In this document: positions 12,502-25,314 of the stretch, one piece after another | How the letters are laid out: each line of letters begins with the position of its first letter | How positions within the stretch are numbered: the stretch's first letter is position 1 | Assembly (NCBI RefSeq): GCF_022201045.2 | Contig: NC_068558.1 | Span: 3,286,001-3,350,000, forward strand | Direction of reading: 5' to 3' | From: Citrus sinensis | Taxonomy: Eukaryota > Streptophyta > Magnoliopsida > Sapindales > Rutaceae | DNA: 64,000 nucleotides | Program-made: the position numbers and the translations under genes | The notes under the pieces: generated by a model | What the model was told of the DNA's origin: nothing | The model's input: only the letters and a program-made list of their open reading frames with translations | Database searches by the model: none

Positions 12502-13436
12502 CTAATAATAAGTGAATAATTTCAAAAAATTATGAATAAGTATCAGTAGATATTATTTTGATTTCTAATATTTATCATTGCATTACTTGTAACTAATAAT
12601 TCTAACTTTATGTTAAAAGAAAAATTATCTATCAACCACTTTTGTTTTATAATATTTATATCTAATTGTCACAAAATTTTGACATATTTTTTACACCACC
12701 TGCGTTTTTAAACTTATATGAATTAATCATTTTGACACTAACAAATTATTATTTTACCTCTAAATGAATTAAAAAAATATTTTATTTAACAAAATTTTAA
12801 AAAATAAAATATTATAATTATAAGAATATTCATAAATTTAATAAAATAAATAAATCTCAAAATTCATATGTTAGTTTTTTATAATTATAATTTCATTTAA
12901 AAATTATCAAACTAATTTTTGTAATTTCATTTCATTTAAAATTTGCGCAAATCACTTTCAAAACTCCATAAATGCCCTTTGAATATCACGTTTTTAATTG
13001 AAGACCTACGCTTTCGAAGTTCCAGCGAAAATTATTGACCAACATGGGTGTGACAATTGTAAATTAGGTAATACAGCTGTCAATTTAAATCGGATTTCTT
13101 TATTGTTGACATTTGCACCTTTGATATTTGGACTATAATTTTTATATATTTACATAATTTTGCCCTTCAAACGGAAAATATATGAATAGGGCTTAGGGCA
13201 ATTCAATTTTTGAAATTAAAAAAGAGCATAAAAGTACAAAATCTTGGTGAGAGAGGAAAAATTTTATGCAGATATAGAAGGAGGAAAAGCTTTATAGTGC
13301 TCTGCTGGACTGATTACTGGTTGGTTTTGGGAAATTTGATGGTATTTTAGAAGATATACGAAGAAGAGATTCTGGTGTCAAGGTTTTGTTTGGTTTTAGT
13401 CGCAAACACAGAAGAGATCTCATAGAAACCCTAATT
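12502..13436. other. Intergenic AT-rich sequence leading to a possible transcript start
   Basis: The first 600 bases are AT-rich without a gene. From about 13190 the texture changes and the sequence resembles a 5' leader ending in AAACCCTAATT just before an ATG at 13437. This is the likely promoter and leader of the MORC6-like gene, or of an unrecognised transcript. Confidence 0.4.
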
Positions 13437-16202
13437 ATGAGAGGTAAGGATACTGCATTCTCTTTTGCGTTGCAAGTTCTACTTGTTCTACTTTTTGAAC
13501 AAGTTTTTATTGGTTTTTCTTCTTTTTTTCCCCTTTTTTGCATTTCTTCTCCATCTTCTTCTCCTCCTCTCTTTTCGTTTGGCTAATAAGTGCGTTAATT
13601 TGATCGTTAGTACGGGTGATTTGATGGGTTTTTGGGTTTTCTTTGTACATTTGTGTGCAGCTTTAGCATTTGTTTAGTTTTAACATTTTTGTAATTATTC
13701 CTTACCCTTTAAAAATCTTAACTTATTTTATTTTATTATTTGCCACTTGCTTCATCTATTTTTTTAAAAAATTATAATTAAATTTATTTAAGCTTTAAAC
13801 ACATATTTTGATATATTTATATTAAGAAAGAAAAAAAATGATGAATTTTATAATAAATTTAAAATTTATTTTTTTTTATTTTCTTTATTTTTTTATTTTC
13901 TTTATTTTTTTATTTTTTTTCTCTCATTATTTTAAAGACCTACCTTTTTTTTCTTTTAACTAAATATTTGTTTATAATTTAATTTATAAATTTACAAGAT
14001 GATAAGAGTAAGATAAGGTTGTATATAGTATTGAAGTGTTGTAATTTAAAAAATATAGTTGTTGTAAAAATAAAAATTATAAATATAAAATAAAATTTAT
14101 TAATGTATTATAAAAATAATTTTTAATAAAAATAATAAAAATATTATAGATTTGTGTCATAATAAATGTTAAATTAAATCAACTTAACTTTTAAATTACA
14201 AAAATAAATATTTATTATATATTTTAGTGTTATAATTTTTAAGTTATAGTTATTCAGTCACACTATCAAATAAGCTCAAGTTAGCCATATACTTTTATTA
14301 ATATTATTATCCCAATTTTTTTTCTTTATATAGGGGAAAGAGCTCCATTAAAGCTAAAATTGGTATTGAAAGCACTAGTCTATTAGCTTAATTCTAAGTG
14401 TTGTGTGACTTTTTTCGATTGGATTATGAATTTTATAATGAAAAAGTACTTATTACTCTATCTTTTTTTAATGGATAAATATTACTTGTAATTGTTAATT
14501 CTAAACATTGAAATATTATTTGGAATTTTAAAGTTTAGACCTTAATACACAATTTTTTTAGAACCTTCTATTTTTTTTTGTACAATTTGTTACACTGGAG
14601 ACCTATTATATTAAATTATGAGTCTATTGAGAGTTTGAATGTTTGGATTTAGATGGGCATAGTGTTTGAATTTGTATGACCATACTTTAGAGGTTTAACG
14701 AGTTCAACTTGAGAACTTATGCCCACTAGAGTTGAGATCTACCGTCGGTTTAACGAGTACAACTCAATGAGATATAGTTGCTCTTTACATTTGGTGTTTA
14801 TTATAGAATGGGCTTGAACTTATGTCCTCAATGTCAATAAAGTTAAAGGCATTAACTTATCACTTAGCGAATGCCAAAATGTGTCATGGGTTATGCTATG
14901 AAGAATGAAGTAAAATTTTTAAAATTAAGAGTATTTTTTACAATCTAGCCTTTTAAAAAACATTAAGAAATTACTCTCAATAGTTTAGTGCATGTTTGTC
15001 CTTTGGTTGCAATTAAAGTAGAATTTTTGGGGTTCAAAAGGTTATTTTTTTAAATTTTGGGCTTTTAAAAGTATAAATTGTAGACTTTTTTTAAAAGAGT
15101 TAAAAGGCTTTTCTATTATAATAATTATACAATATAGAGACTTAGTCTTATCTTCACTTGAAGAAGTTTTGTATGAAAAGTTACACCAAACGAAACCTTA
15201 GTTTTCTTTAAGCTCTTTCATAGTTACAACCAAATGATAAGAAAAGGCAAATAAAACCTTTTGTTAATAGAACTCACTCTGAATAAGCACAAACACCAAT
15301 AGAGGTTTTATAATCTACATGAATTTTGTCCATCACAACTTTTATGCAGATAAGCTGTAATTACCTTAGGAGTACATTTCTCAAATAGTATCTTCAAAGT
15401 TTTCATTTCAAGGGCTAAGGTGGCATTCATTTAGTGGATAGTCAATTCCATATCTTGTAGAACTATTTTTAATCCCTCACTATCTAATGAATAAATGCTA
15501 CTTCACTTGGGATGAATAATTATCTTTTGTAAATACTCACTTGGGGCGGATAATATTCACTTAGGACGAATGAAGTTGGTATATTGCTTGAGAGGTGTAA
15601 TATTATTCTTTTAAAGTTATGTCATGAGAGGCATGATGTAAAGGTATTTTAAATATTTTAACCTTTCTAAATACTCAAAAAGGTCTAACCCAAATAGCCT
15701 AACATTTGAGCTTTTGCTATTACACGCGAAACAACTTCTTTTAATCTTTCGTAAATTTTTCTCCTACTACTACTAAACAGCAGAAAAAATATTAAAAAAA
15801 GTCTTTGGCCAGTTGAGAAGACATGCCAAACACCACTTGAACCACTTATAAGTGATTTAACAAATTAGACTGTCTCTTTTGAAACTTAAAAAGGCTCCTT
15901 GGTGACACCCTTGATTCTAGCTAAAGTTAGAGTTGCATTTTGTACTTATATTCGTACATAGTTGGGTATAAACATGGAGATTTCCATTATTGTGAAACAT
16001 TGAATAATGGATGTAATTTCAGTGGAGATTTTTGAAGAGATTACATTTGTTTTAATCATTCTTGCTTTCATCTCAATTAATGATCTTGAATTCCGAAACA
16101 CTCTCTTCTTTAGTGGCTTTTAATGAAAACAATAGTCCTGAACTCAACACCTAGTTATTCAAGAAACTACCAATTGAGTTAATCTACATTGATAGCAACA
16201 TT

Positions 16203-16882
16203 TAGGGATGACAAAATCCTCCATAGGTTTGGGGCCCCATGGGGCTCCACTTCAAATAGAGTGAATTTTGAATAATTTTTGGGAAATGATATGGGGACTG
16301 GTTTTGTACTTCCTACCCCACCCCCACCCCAATCCCCATTCTATATAAAAAAATTTGTAATTTTTATTTAGTAATTTTTGTTTTATCAATTACAATATTA
16401 GATAATAATTTTTTTTTTATTTTTACTTTATAAAAATGAGCTATAACTAAAAGAAAATCCTACAATATAATTTTTATTCGACTCTAAAACATTGTTATAT
16501 TTTCTTTTCTCTCTTAAGATACTGCTCTCATCAAATATTTTTCAATTTTGATATTATTTCAAGATATTGTTTCAAATATTTGGAGATTTTTCAAAATAAT
16601 TTAAATATTTTATATGGTAATGATTTTATTTAAGTCTTTAATTTTTAATTTATTGAAATCGTATATTTATATCTATTATAAAATAAATAAATGGAGAATG
16701 AGATGGGGATGAAGAAATCATTCCCCACGTGGGGATTTTCCATCCCTACCCCACTAAATTTATTGGGGAATAGGGTGAGGAATGTAAGCGAAATTTTTAA
16801 TGGGGTGGCAATTGGGGTAGGCCTCCCCACTGGCGAATGGGGTAGGCCTCTCCACCCCCACCCCACCCCATTGCCATCTCTA
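16203..16882. mobile_element. hAT-like non-autonomous element 1 in the MORC6-like leader intron
   Basis: The element begins TAGGGATGACAA and ends TTGCCATCTCTA, so the ends are imperfect inverted repeats. It is flanked by 8-bp sequences GCAACATT (16195-16202) and GCACCATT (16883-16890), matching at 7 of 8 positions. An 8-bp target duplication is the mark of hAT transposons. The interior is rich in GGGGAATGGGGTGGGG-type words and encodes no transposase. Confidence 0.75.
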
Positions 16883-17031
16883 GCACCATTACACCAATTA
16901 TCAACTTGAGCTAGAAAACATCTCGGTGCATGACAAAACCAAACAATGACACCTTTATGATAATATGGAATGTTATAGAATGATTATCTTTTGTAAGAAT
17001 TATTGTTTTTGCTCTTTTGATCACTTTTAAG

Positions 17032-17702
17032 CAGGGGTGTTCAGAATCTAATCCGATTTGCTCAATCTGTCTGATCCATAAAAATCCGATCCGTGGATTG
17101 GTGGATTGGATTGGATTGAAATTTTGAAAATCCGCAATTGGTGGATTGAATATGAATTTACTTTTGTAAATCCACGAATTCCGCAAAAATTTGCAAAAAA
17201 AAATATTTATTTAACAAAAAAATTAAACTTGAAAATATGACATTAGTACTTACTAATAAATTAATAAGTTAGAATATAGTTACATTAGCACCATATTATA
17301 TCTTATCCAATAATAATATAAAATAAAAATAATTAAATAAACAAATATAGTTTCCTATGCAGTTAACTTTCATGTACTGAGTTAAACAAATGAGATTTTT
17401 TTCTTTTTGATGTGCTATATTTTGAAACTTTGAATGTATTTTCTAGATTTATTTAAATAATTGATTTATTTAAATTTTATTTAATCTTGAATTTGATTGG
17501 TAGAAAAATTATTTTTATATTAATTTTTTTATTTAGTTAGTTTGTGGATTGGATATGTATTGGGTCTGCATCTGATCCGCAGATGTATGGATTGGATTTG
17601 AATTGAATTTCACCAATCCGTGGATTGAATTGGATTAAAAGTTTATAATCTGCAAAATTGTAGATTGGATATGGATTGATATCCAATCCACGAACATCCC
17701 TA
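17032..17702. mobile_element. hAT-like non-autonomous element 2 in the MORC6-like leader intron
   Basis: The element begins CAGGGGTGTTC and its end, reverse-complemented, reads TAGGGATGTTC. The flanking 8-mers are CTTTTAAG (17024-17031) and CTCTTAAG (17703-17710), with 7 of 8 positions matching. Both subterminal regions are full of GGATTGGATTGG and GTGGATTG words in inverted orientation, as in many plant hAT MITEs. It has no coding capacity. It lies 149 bp after element 1. Confidence 0.78.
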
Positions 17703-17892
17703 CTCTTAAGATCTCTGAAAGTTCAAAAAATGGATCGACAATTTTGTAAGCAACTTATCTGGGAAAGAATGAATAAATGAAGCTAATATAGTATTATTTT
17801 CTGATTACTTGTGTTGTTTCTGTGACTGTTGTCTCTTCTGCCTCAAGACGTTTCCTGGTTCTATTATCCATTTTTTTTTTGCAGAGTTCAAG

Positions 17893-20800
17893 ATGAGCAA
17901 TAGAGACATTGTGGACTTGTGTAGTGATGATGAAGATGGACAGGTGGATGAAATATCTATCAAGTTGGAGCCAGATTCTGTTGGGGGAACAATGCAACAA
18001 AAATACTACTATAAAGATGATCCAGCGGAGCATTGGAAGTCCAAAAGTCAACCCAGAAAACAAGACTCTGAAGAAAAGAAAAGCTCAAATGCTTTAAGTA
18101 CTGGTCAAAGTAGTAACAGTGTATTGGAACAAGGTCAGTCACCAGTGGATGACACAGGCATCTCATCTTCATCGTCTATATGTCCAGCACCACTTTGTCG
18201 GCAGTTCTGGAAGGCTGGAAACTATGAAGACAGGCTTGGTTCCAAGGCCACACTACAAAGTATGCAGCAGCTATTAATTGTTAACTAATTGTTAGGGGAC
18301 ATGTATGTGGTGTTTACTGTTTCTGGTACATAAATTACATGCTTATCTGTTTAGTGGTGCCTAGAGATAATCAAATGGACCGCTAAAATTTATTACGTTA
18401 TACGGAGCATGATACTTTCTCTGGTTCTACCATTTTTCTCTGACTTTTTGGTTGAATGATTTTCATAAACATCACATGAATGTTTCCTTCCAAGAATTTT
18501 TATTGGTGCTTTGTTAAATGTTCCTGACATTACATTTTGGTATAACAGATGGCAAAAACTTTTTACACGTACACCCTATGTTTCTTCATTCAAATGCCAC
18601 TTCCCATAAATGGGCCTTTGGCGGTATGCAAGTTATATTTCTCTATTTCACTTCTACTCTTGCTGGAATTTGGAAATGAGTGTGAAATGCTGAGATGGTT
18701 AATTATTTCCTCCTTTTTGCAGCCATTGCAGAACTGCTTGACAATGCAATTGATGAGGTGATTATTTTTCTTTTGATTTGCGACCCCCCACCCAAACACA
18801 AAAAAAAATAAATCTTGCTCTGTTGCATGTTCACATGGAGGTTTGGGTTCACAAAGGATTCAAATGCTATAATTGATTTTCTTATAATTAACTTTTCTTA
18901 GGAGCAAGTTTCCTTTCTTTGGTAGATTGCAATTTTTTTTATTACCTATGATTTTATTCGTTTTAATCTGTTGGTGGAGGAGAAACATTAATTTGGCATC
19001 TGATAATGATGTTTGAAGCTTGTGGCTTCGTATACTTTATATTTTTCTTGACTGGTAAAAATTTGGGCCTTTGTTTGCACATTTGTTTTACATGTTTTCA
19101 CAAATAAATACCTATATTGTCATAATTTGAGAGATAAGATGTTCTACTCATATTTAATTGTCCATTTCATTTGTTGGCACTGTTTGCTATATGTTCATCA
19201 GGGTGGGAGTTGAAATGCTTTCACTATTTGTGTCAAGCTATCATGATGATGACTTGTTCATGCTTTGCAATTCATGTTTTACTTGTTTCTTAATTGGATA
19301 GATCCAAAATGGGGCCACTTTTGTCATTGTAGATAAAATCTCAAATCCAAGAGATGGAACTCCAGCATTGTTAATTCAAGGTATATTGCATTGAACTGTA
19401 ACAACCTTCAAAATGTCTTATTATGTCGATTAGTTTTTTTTTTTAATAAATGAGTTACCTAACTCGTGCTTTGGAAACATGATTATGTGCAGATGACGGA
19501 GGTGGAATGGACCCTGAAGCAATGCGGCGTTGTATGAGTTTTGGTTTTTCAGATAAAAAGTCAAAATCGGTGATAGGACAATGTACCACTATTTTCTCAT
19601 TCAGCAAATTATCATGGTTTTGTTGTTGCATATTTATTGCTTGAGACTTGTGTTGCGGCTTTCAGATGGTAATGGCTTCAAGACCAGTTCTATGAGACTT
19701 GGGGCAGATGTTATTGTCTTCAGCCGCCATTTAAACGACAGGTTTGATTCTGATGTGCTAGTCCTATTACCGCATGTATATCAGGATTTATTTATTTATT
19801 TATTTTTATATAAATTTGGGTTGCCTATGTCTCAACAGGCCTTGCATCTCAGTAGATTTTACAGCAAATTAACTTGTAATATATGATAGTTCTAAGATGA
19901 AAAACTCATGCTGTATTTTCCTAAGAATTAGTGGGAAGCTCTTGTTATGTTTGTCTTACTTTGTAGTTTCTCGCATCCCCTTTTCTATTTATAAGGAATT
20001 TCTTCCAAATGAGGTTCAGAGGATACTAAAACCTCAAAAGCTTTTCTGTTGCATATCACATCCCTTAAGTGATAGGATTTAATATTTTATGAAGTTCAAT
20101 GGCCTTGTTTAATGGATTTGTATGTTTTCGACGTTTATAATCCCCCATTAGAAAGTTATCTAACCTTTTTTGGGGAACCAAGTAAGAGATGAGACAAGGT
20201 TATTTAGAGTTTTTCTGGGTAGAATGAAAGGGAAATTTGAAAAGGTTCACATCAATATCCAAATTGTTAGCTGCAGTTTGTAGGACCAAATATTGGACTT
20301 TGGAATCCTTGTGAATTTGAAATTTTATGGCATGCTAGGCTTCAAAACAAATGACCATGCCATGCAGCCGTTATTTTGCACTGCTTGCTCGTGTGAATTG
20401 TGGACTGTTGCCTGAGTTTTTTTTTTTTTTTTCAATTTTTTCTTTTAGCAGATAGTTTATTCAGTTTTCCATTAACTTTCAATTCCTTCTACCAAATCTT
20501 TTGGATGTTTTGTTCGACTTTTATTTACCAATGGAATGTTGCTGTTATATTTATTTGTTGATTTACTAGTTCGTAATTAATAATTGGCCATTCGGACTCA
20601 AATTTTGTTGGTTTATTGCATCAGCAGAACTTTGACTCAAAGCATTGGTCTCCTCTCTTATACATTCTTGACTCGAACTGGCCATGACAGAATTGTAGTA
20701 CCAATGGTGAGTCTTCTCTGTCTACAGAAGTATCCCTTACTTCCAATTCCTACCTTTGATCTTTGTGTCAATTGCAGGTGGATTATGAGTTGAACACATC

Positions 20801-23800
20801 AACTGGCACAGTAAATGCATTGCATGGTAGAGACCATTTTACGTTGAATCTTTCTCTGCTGTTGCAGTGGTCTCCTTATTCATCAGAAACAGAGCTTTTG
20901 AAGCAAGTAAGATTCTCAACCCCCCACCCCCTCCTCTTCTTCTCCCTTTTTTCCCACTTTTTTGGGAATTTAGGAATGCGTATTACCTGCTATCTCAGAA
21001 GTTTGCTTCTTGCTCTTTTAATGAGCAACAACCAGTCCAACCGCAGATTCTCTTCTATCTTCTATTTCTCTTTACTTTATATTAAGCCAGGTTCTTTGAT
21101 GCAATTTCAATTTTTTTATGATGATCATTCCTCTTTTTGTTGCTACTTCCTCATATTTACTTGTATTTAATTAAGCAGGTTTAATTGATCAATTGTGTAT
21201 AAATTTCACTCTAGCTATTTTCTGCTCTCATGTTTGTTCGTATTGGTGCTTTTGGACTACCACACACCTTTCATACTGCTTCTGTCACGTACAAGTATCT
21301 TTAGTTTGTAGGCCTTTCTATCTGAGAATTTCAATCTCCGAATTTCTTGCTGATGCTTTTAACATTATTTCTCTTTTCCTTATCTAACCGCTTGATTTCT
21401 GTACAACCTCCATCTAAATCACATTCATTAATTTAAATACTTATAGCCTTTTATGTTTTGGATAGAGAGGGAGGCTGCTTACTTTATCATAGTTGACTGG
21501 ATTTGTATCTGTAGGATTGTGGAATTGATTGGATTACTATTCTACTTAAGTAGCTATATAGTGCAATAGAAGTGATGTTTCTTTCTATATTGGTGGTCTC
21601 CCAATCCTGTTTTCCTTTTTCAAGAGGTTTCATTTGATATTTACCATATCTTTTTAAATTCTGATGGCAGTTTGATGACATTGGGCATCATGGCACAAAA
21701 ATTATTATATACAACTTATGGTTCAGTGATGGTGGGAATATGGAGTTAGACTTTGATTCAGATACAGAGGTTTGTACTCCATTTTATATTGGTAATATTT
21801 TCTCATTTAAAAATTCTTATGCTTTCATTTCTACTGATTTGTGTTCTTGCGGTTTGGTGATTTTAGGATATTCGTATTGCTGGTGATGTTATTAATAAAT
21901 TTGACCCAGGCGCTTTTAGGCAATTGCATGAACAGCACATTGCTAACCGATTCCATTATTCCCTCCGTGTAAGTCCACAGAAAATAAACTTTCTTGAGTA
22001 CATAAGCACGTACATGATGATTTCTCATACCATGCTAAGTCTAGTTATCTATCACTTCGCAGGTATACCTGTCTATCTTGTACTTGCGGATTCCCGAAAG
22101 TTTCAGCATAAAATTGCGTGGGAAAGCTGTTGAGCATCACAACATTGCCAATGATCTCAAATATCCAGAATTCATCTTGTATAGGCCCCAAAGTGCTGGG
22201 TGTTTGGAGGTGATTTTTAATTGTTTCCTAGCTTTTCATTGTTGGTTATTGTCTTTATCATGAATGAAAAAATATTTAACTATTGCCTTGGAGTCTTACT
22301 AAGTATACACTGATCAAAATACTTAATGGCGATTGTTTACATTGATGATTATATAGGGAACAGTTATAACTACAATTGGGTTTCTAAAAGATGCCCCACA
22401 TATTAGTATCCATGGCTTCAATGTCTACCACAAGAACCGTCTAATTCTGGTATCTGTCTTTAACTTAATTAGTTCTATCTCCCTTTGCTTTCAGTTTTTT
22501 ATTGATGTTTTGGTAGACTGTTCCTTGATACTATGATATAAAAATTTGCACCTTTTTTGCAACTTTAGATTAGTGAAGGAACATCATATTTTTATTGTCT
22601 GGTTTGTGGCACTCTTACCTTTTTGAATTCTTTTTTCAACAAATCTGTGTTGCTCACATATCATTTGGAGGATGCAAGTTTTAGAGTGGATTGAAGTTGA
22701 TATCTATATTTGATCTTCAAATTGGATATTAAAGAGCTTACCTTGCTGTCATAATTTATAAATATTCACGGATAGATGATCCCAAATGATTTCTTTATAA
22801 GGTGGCATTCTGCCCCGTATCCCTCTGTTACATGCAAAAATGCATGCATGCATGTGTTCGTAAAAAGGCAACCGTTTAGTTGAATCGTTGCATGTACTCT
22901 GCTTCAATATGCTTTTTTTCTTATCCAAGTGATATCGGAGTTTTATCTTTATACATATTATTTTATTTTTAATTTTTCATCTCCTCTTTTCCTTTGCAGC
23001 CATTTTGGCAGGTTGTTAGCTACTCTTATAGAGACAGTAGGGGAAGAGGAGTAGTTGGTGAGAATGCTAAAGCGAAGCATTTGATTTACCCCATTTTTGA
23101 ATGTATATGGTTACTTAAATTTATGATGTGGACGTGAGATGATTTACTGCTATTATTTTCAGGAGTTTTGGAAGCAAATTTTATCGAGCCAACTCATAGC
23201 AAACAAGACTTTGAGAGAACCTCTCTTTTCCAAAAGCTTGAAACTCGGTTGAAGGAAATGACATGGGAATACTGGTAAGCAATATTAATCTCTGATTTGC
23301 AGTTCTTCATTAGTTTTTGATAATTACGGAAATCTTTGTTTGAAGTCCTCTTTCCACCTGCTCAAACAAGTCCTCTTTCCACCTGCTCTTAACTTTCTGC
23401 CTTACTCATCCAGCAGCCAGTGGATTTTTTGGTTCTTTTAGAGACGCTTGGATCCTATAGTGATGTTAATTTGGTTCTGTAACATAATACAACTAATTAC
23501 TTTGAAGCTAAATTAGCTTATTGATGCATGAATTAATATTCTTTCGTATAAACAGTAATCACATAGTTTAAAGTGTTAAACAAAACCACTTTTATAGTGC
23601 CTCATCAGTTTCTGGATTGTTGTGACACATGCCCCAACTGATGAGTATGTAGCTTTCTTTGATACCTGCCCGATGCATGTTATTCAACTGGCAGGGATTA
23701 TCATTGTGAACTAATTGGATATCAACGCAAGAAAAAGCCTCAACCATCCATTTCACCACTGGCTTCATCTTATTCTATGCCCCGTAGTGGTATCCACCAA

Positions 23801-25314
23801 CCTGTTGTCTGGGATCAGAGTTCCACTGCTACTGGTATCACAAAAGCACCTGCAGCTGCACCTTGCCAACTAGCAGCCCCTAATTCCTGTTTTGTTGAGG
23901 GAGCAGGGCCATTGACGCCCAACTCTGAAGGCATAATTGGACAACGTAAAATGCTTGAACTAAAGTAAACTGATTTCATCTCTAGTTTAAACATTTTATG
24001 TTTAGATACGATGTCTTTTGTTGTGACAGGATCGCGTAAGAGGAAGGGATGTAGAGATTCATTGGAATTTGAAAAGGTGAAAATGCAGGCTAGTAAGGGA
24101 GTTGATGCGGTTGATGATGAGCCCAGTGCAGAAACACATGTATGTGTAAAGAACTTTTAAGTTGATCCTTTGGATGGTATAGCATTTATCATGAGTGTCA
24201 TCTATAGCTTCTCCACTTACATTACTGCGAGCAAGATCGAACTCTTAGGCCTTATGTATTCCCACCAATGCTATTTAATTTGATTTTGATGGTGTGAGCT
24301 GAAGGTAGGAGGACGAATGATGTAGCAGATTATTCGATTTATAGTTAGTATTTCAGTGTCCTAGATGGAAGTAGGCTTGATTATATTAATTTTTTAAATT
24401 ATTTTCTTTAGGGTTCCTGGGCTGATTGTCTTTTTATTTTCCTGCTTGTTGCAATTACATTGCTTACTTTTTGGGCTTTGCCCAACCCACTACCTTTTAA
24501 AAAAAATGATAATTTAAAGAGACACATTGCTCACTTTTTGCCCGGTGGTTACCTTGCAAGCATAACTCATCATCTTCAGAAGCATTATATTGTTATGATT
24601 ATTCGTTTTCTTCCCTTTTGTTTCCTACTTCTGCAGTACATTCACTTTTTGAGGTCTAATTATTTCTCTGCACTCTGTCATCTCTTTTGTAGCCTGCTGT
24701 TACTTCGACAGATCAATTGAGAGATTCAGCAACTATAATCTTGATGCAGGAAAACAAGAAGCTTCGTGCAAAGTGAGTTTGTTAGAATCTTAGTTTTTCC
24801 ATTGTTTTCTATAATTTGATGTTCATCATCGTTTGAAGTTTTGCTCTTTTGTTAAAATGGTTTTGTCGTCTGGACACTTATTACAGCTAAGGGCCTTTTT
24901 TAGGATGAAAATTAATTGAATCTTCATTTATATAAACCTTTGCAGCCCATATCTTGAGACTAAGAAATGCATTATATTCACTGTTTTTTAAATTTCTGGT
25001 AAACTGTTGTAATTAAATTTATATGCTCTATTTTTCAGATGCTTAGAGTATGAGAAGAGGAGGGTAGAACTTGATCAGAAGGTAACATTATATGCAATTT
25101 ATTGGTGCATGCTGCCCAGTATCACCTAGCTGAATTTATGAAAATTTATTAATGGCAACAAACAATTTTTTTGAGCGATTTATCTGATCTATTGAGAGTG
25201 ATTGTTCTTATTATACAGGTTACACAGCTTAAAAGTGAACTCGGAGAGTATAATTGTGAATATGAGCGGCTGATGGCTGAGTTAAAAGCATTGGATCCCA
25301 TAAAAAACGAATAA
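17893..25314 (+). CDS. MORC6: MORC-family GHKL ATPase, MORC6-like
   Basis: Plant MORC ATPases act in the nucleus in transcriptional silencing and chromatin compaction, partnering with RNA-directed DNA methylation. Exons: 17893-18259 (acceptor 17885), 18549-18623, 18723-18757, 19302-19380, 19493-19582, 19666-19741, 20628-20706, 20778-20906, 21671-21769, 21867-21968, 22063-22209, 22357-22449, 23000-23057, 23163-23274, 23695-23945, 24030-24139, 24693-24772, 25039-25081, 25219-25314. They give 706 residues. After an acidic N terminus (VDLCSDDEDG), the GHKL motifs are intact: ELLDNAIDE (Asn155, metal binding), DDGGGMD (186-192) and YGNGF (216-220). An S5-like middle part runs to WDYHCELIGY. A basic RSRKRKG near 599 could be a nuclear signal. 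A C-terminal coiled coil spans about 650-701, ending YERLMAELKALD. That C terminus and the CRQFWKAGNY block point to MORC6 rather than MORC1/2 or MORC4/7, from memory of the Arabidopsis protein. Confidence 0.93.
23343..23388. repeat. 25-bp tandem duplication in a MORC6-like intron
   Basis: AAGTCCTCTTTCCACCTGCTC occurs at 23343 and again at 23368, with a short AAAC spacer. The two copies are identical, so the duplication is recent. It lies in the intron between 23275 and 23694, well away from the splice sites. Confidence 0.8.

Larger units (their letters stand above)
13437..17884 (+). other. Candidate first exon and 4.4-kb first intron of the MORC6-like gene
   Basis: ATGAGAG at 13437-13443 is followed by a good donor, GTAAGG. 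The acceptor TTTTGCAG ends at 17884. If joined, the exon adds five residues (MREFK) in frame before the ATG at 17893. Alternatively this is only a leader exon and translation starts at 17893. The putative intron is AT-rich, with long poly-T tracts at 13850-13950, and holds two hAT-like elements. I see no other gene in it. Confidence 0.4.
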
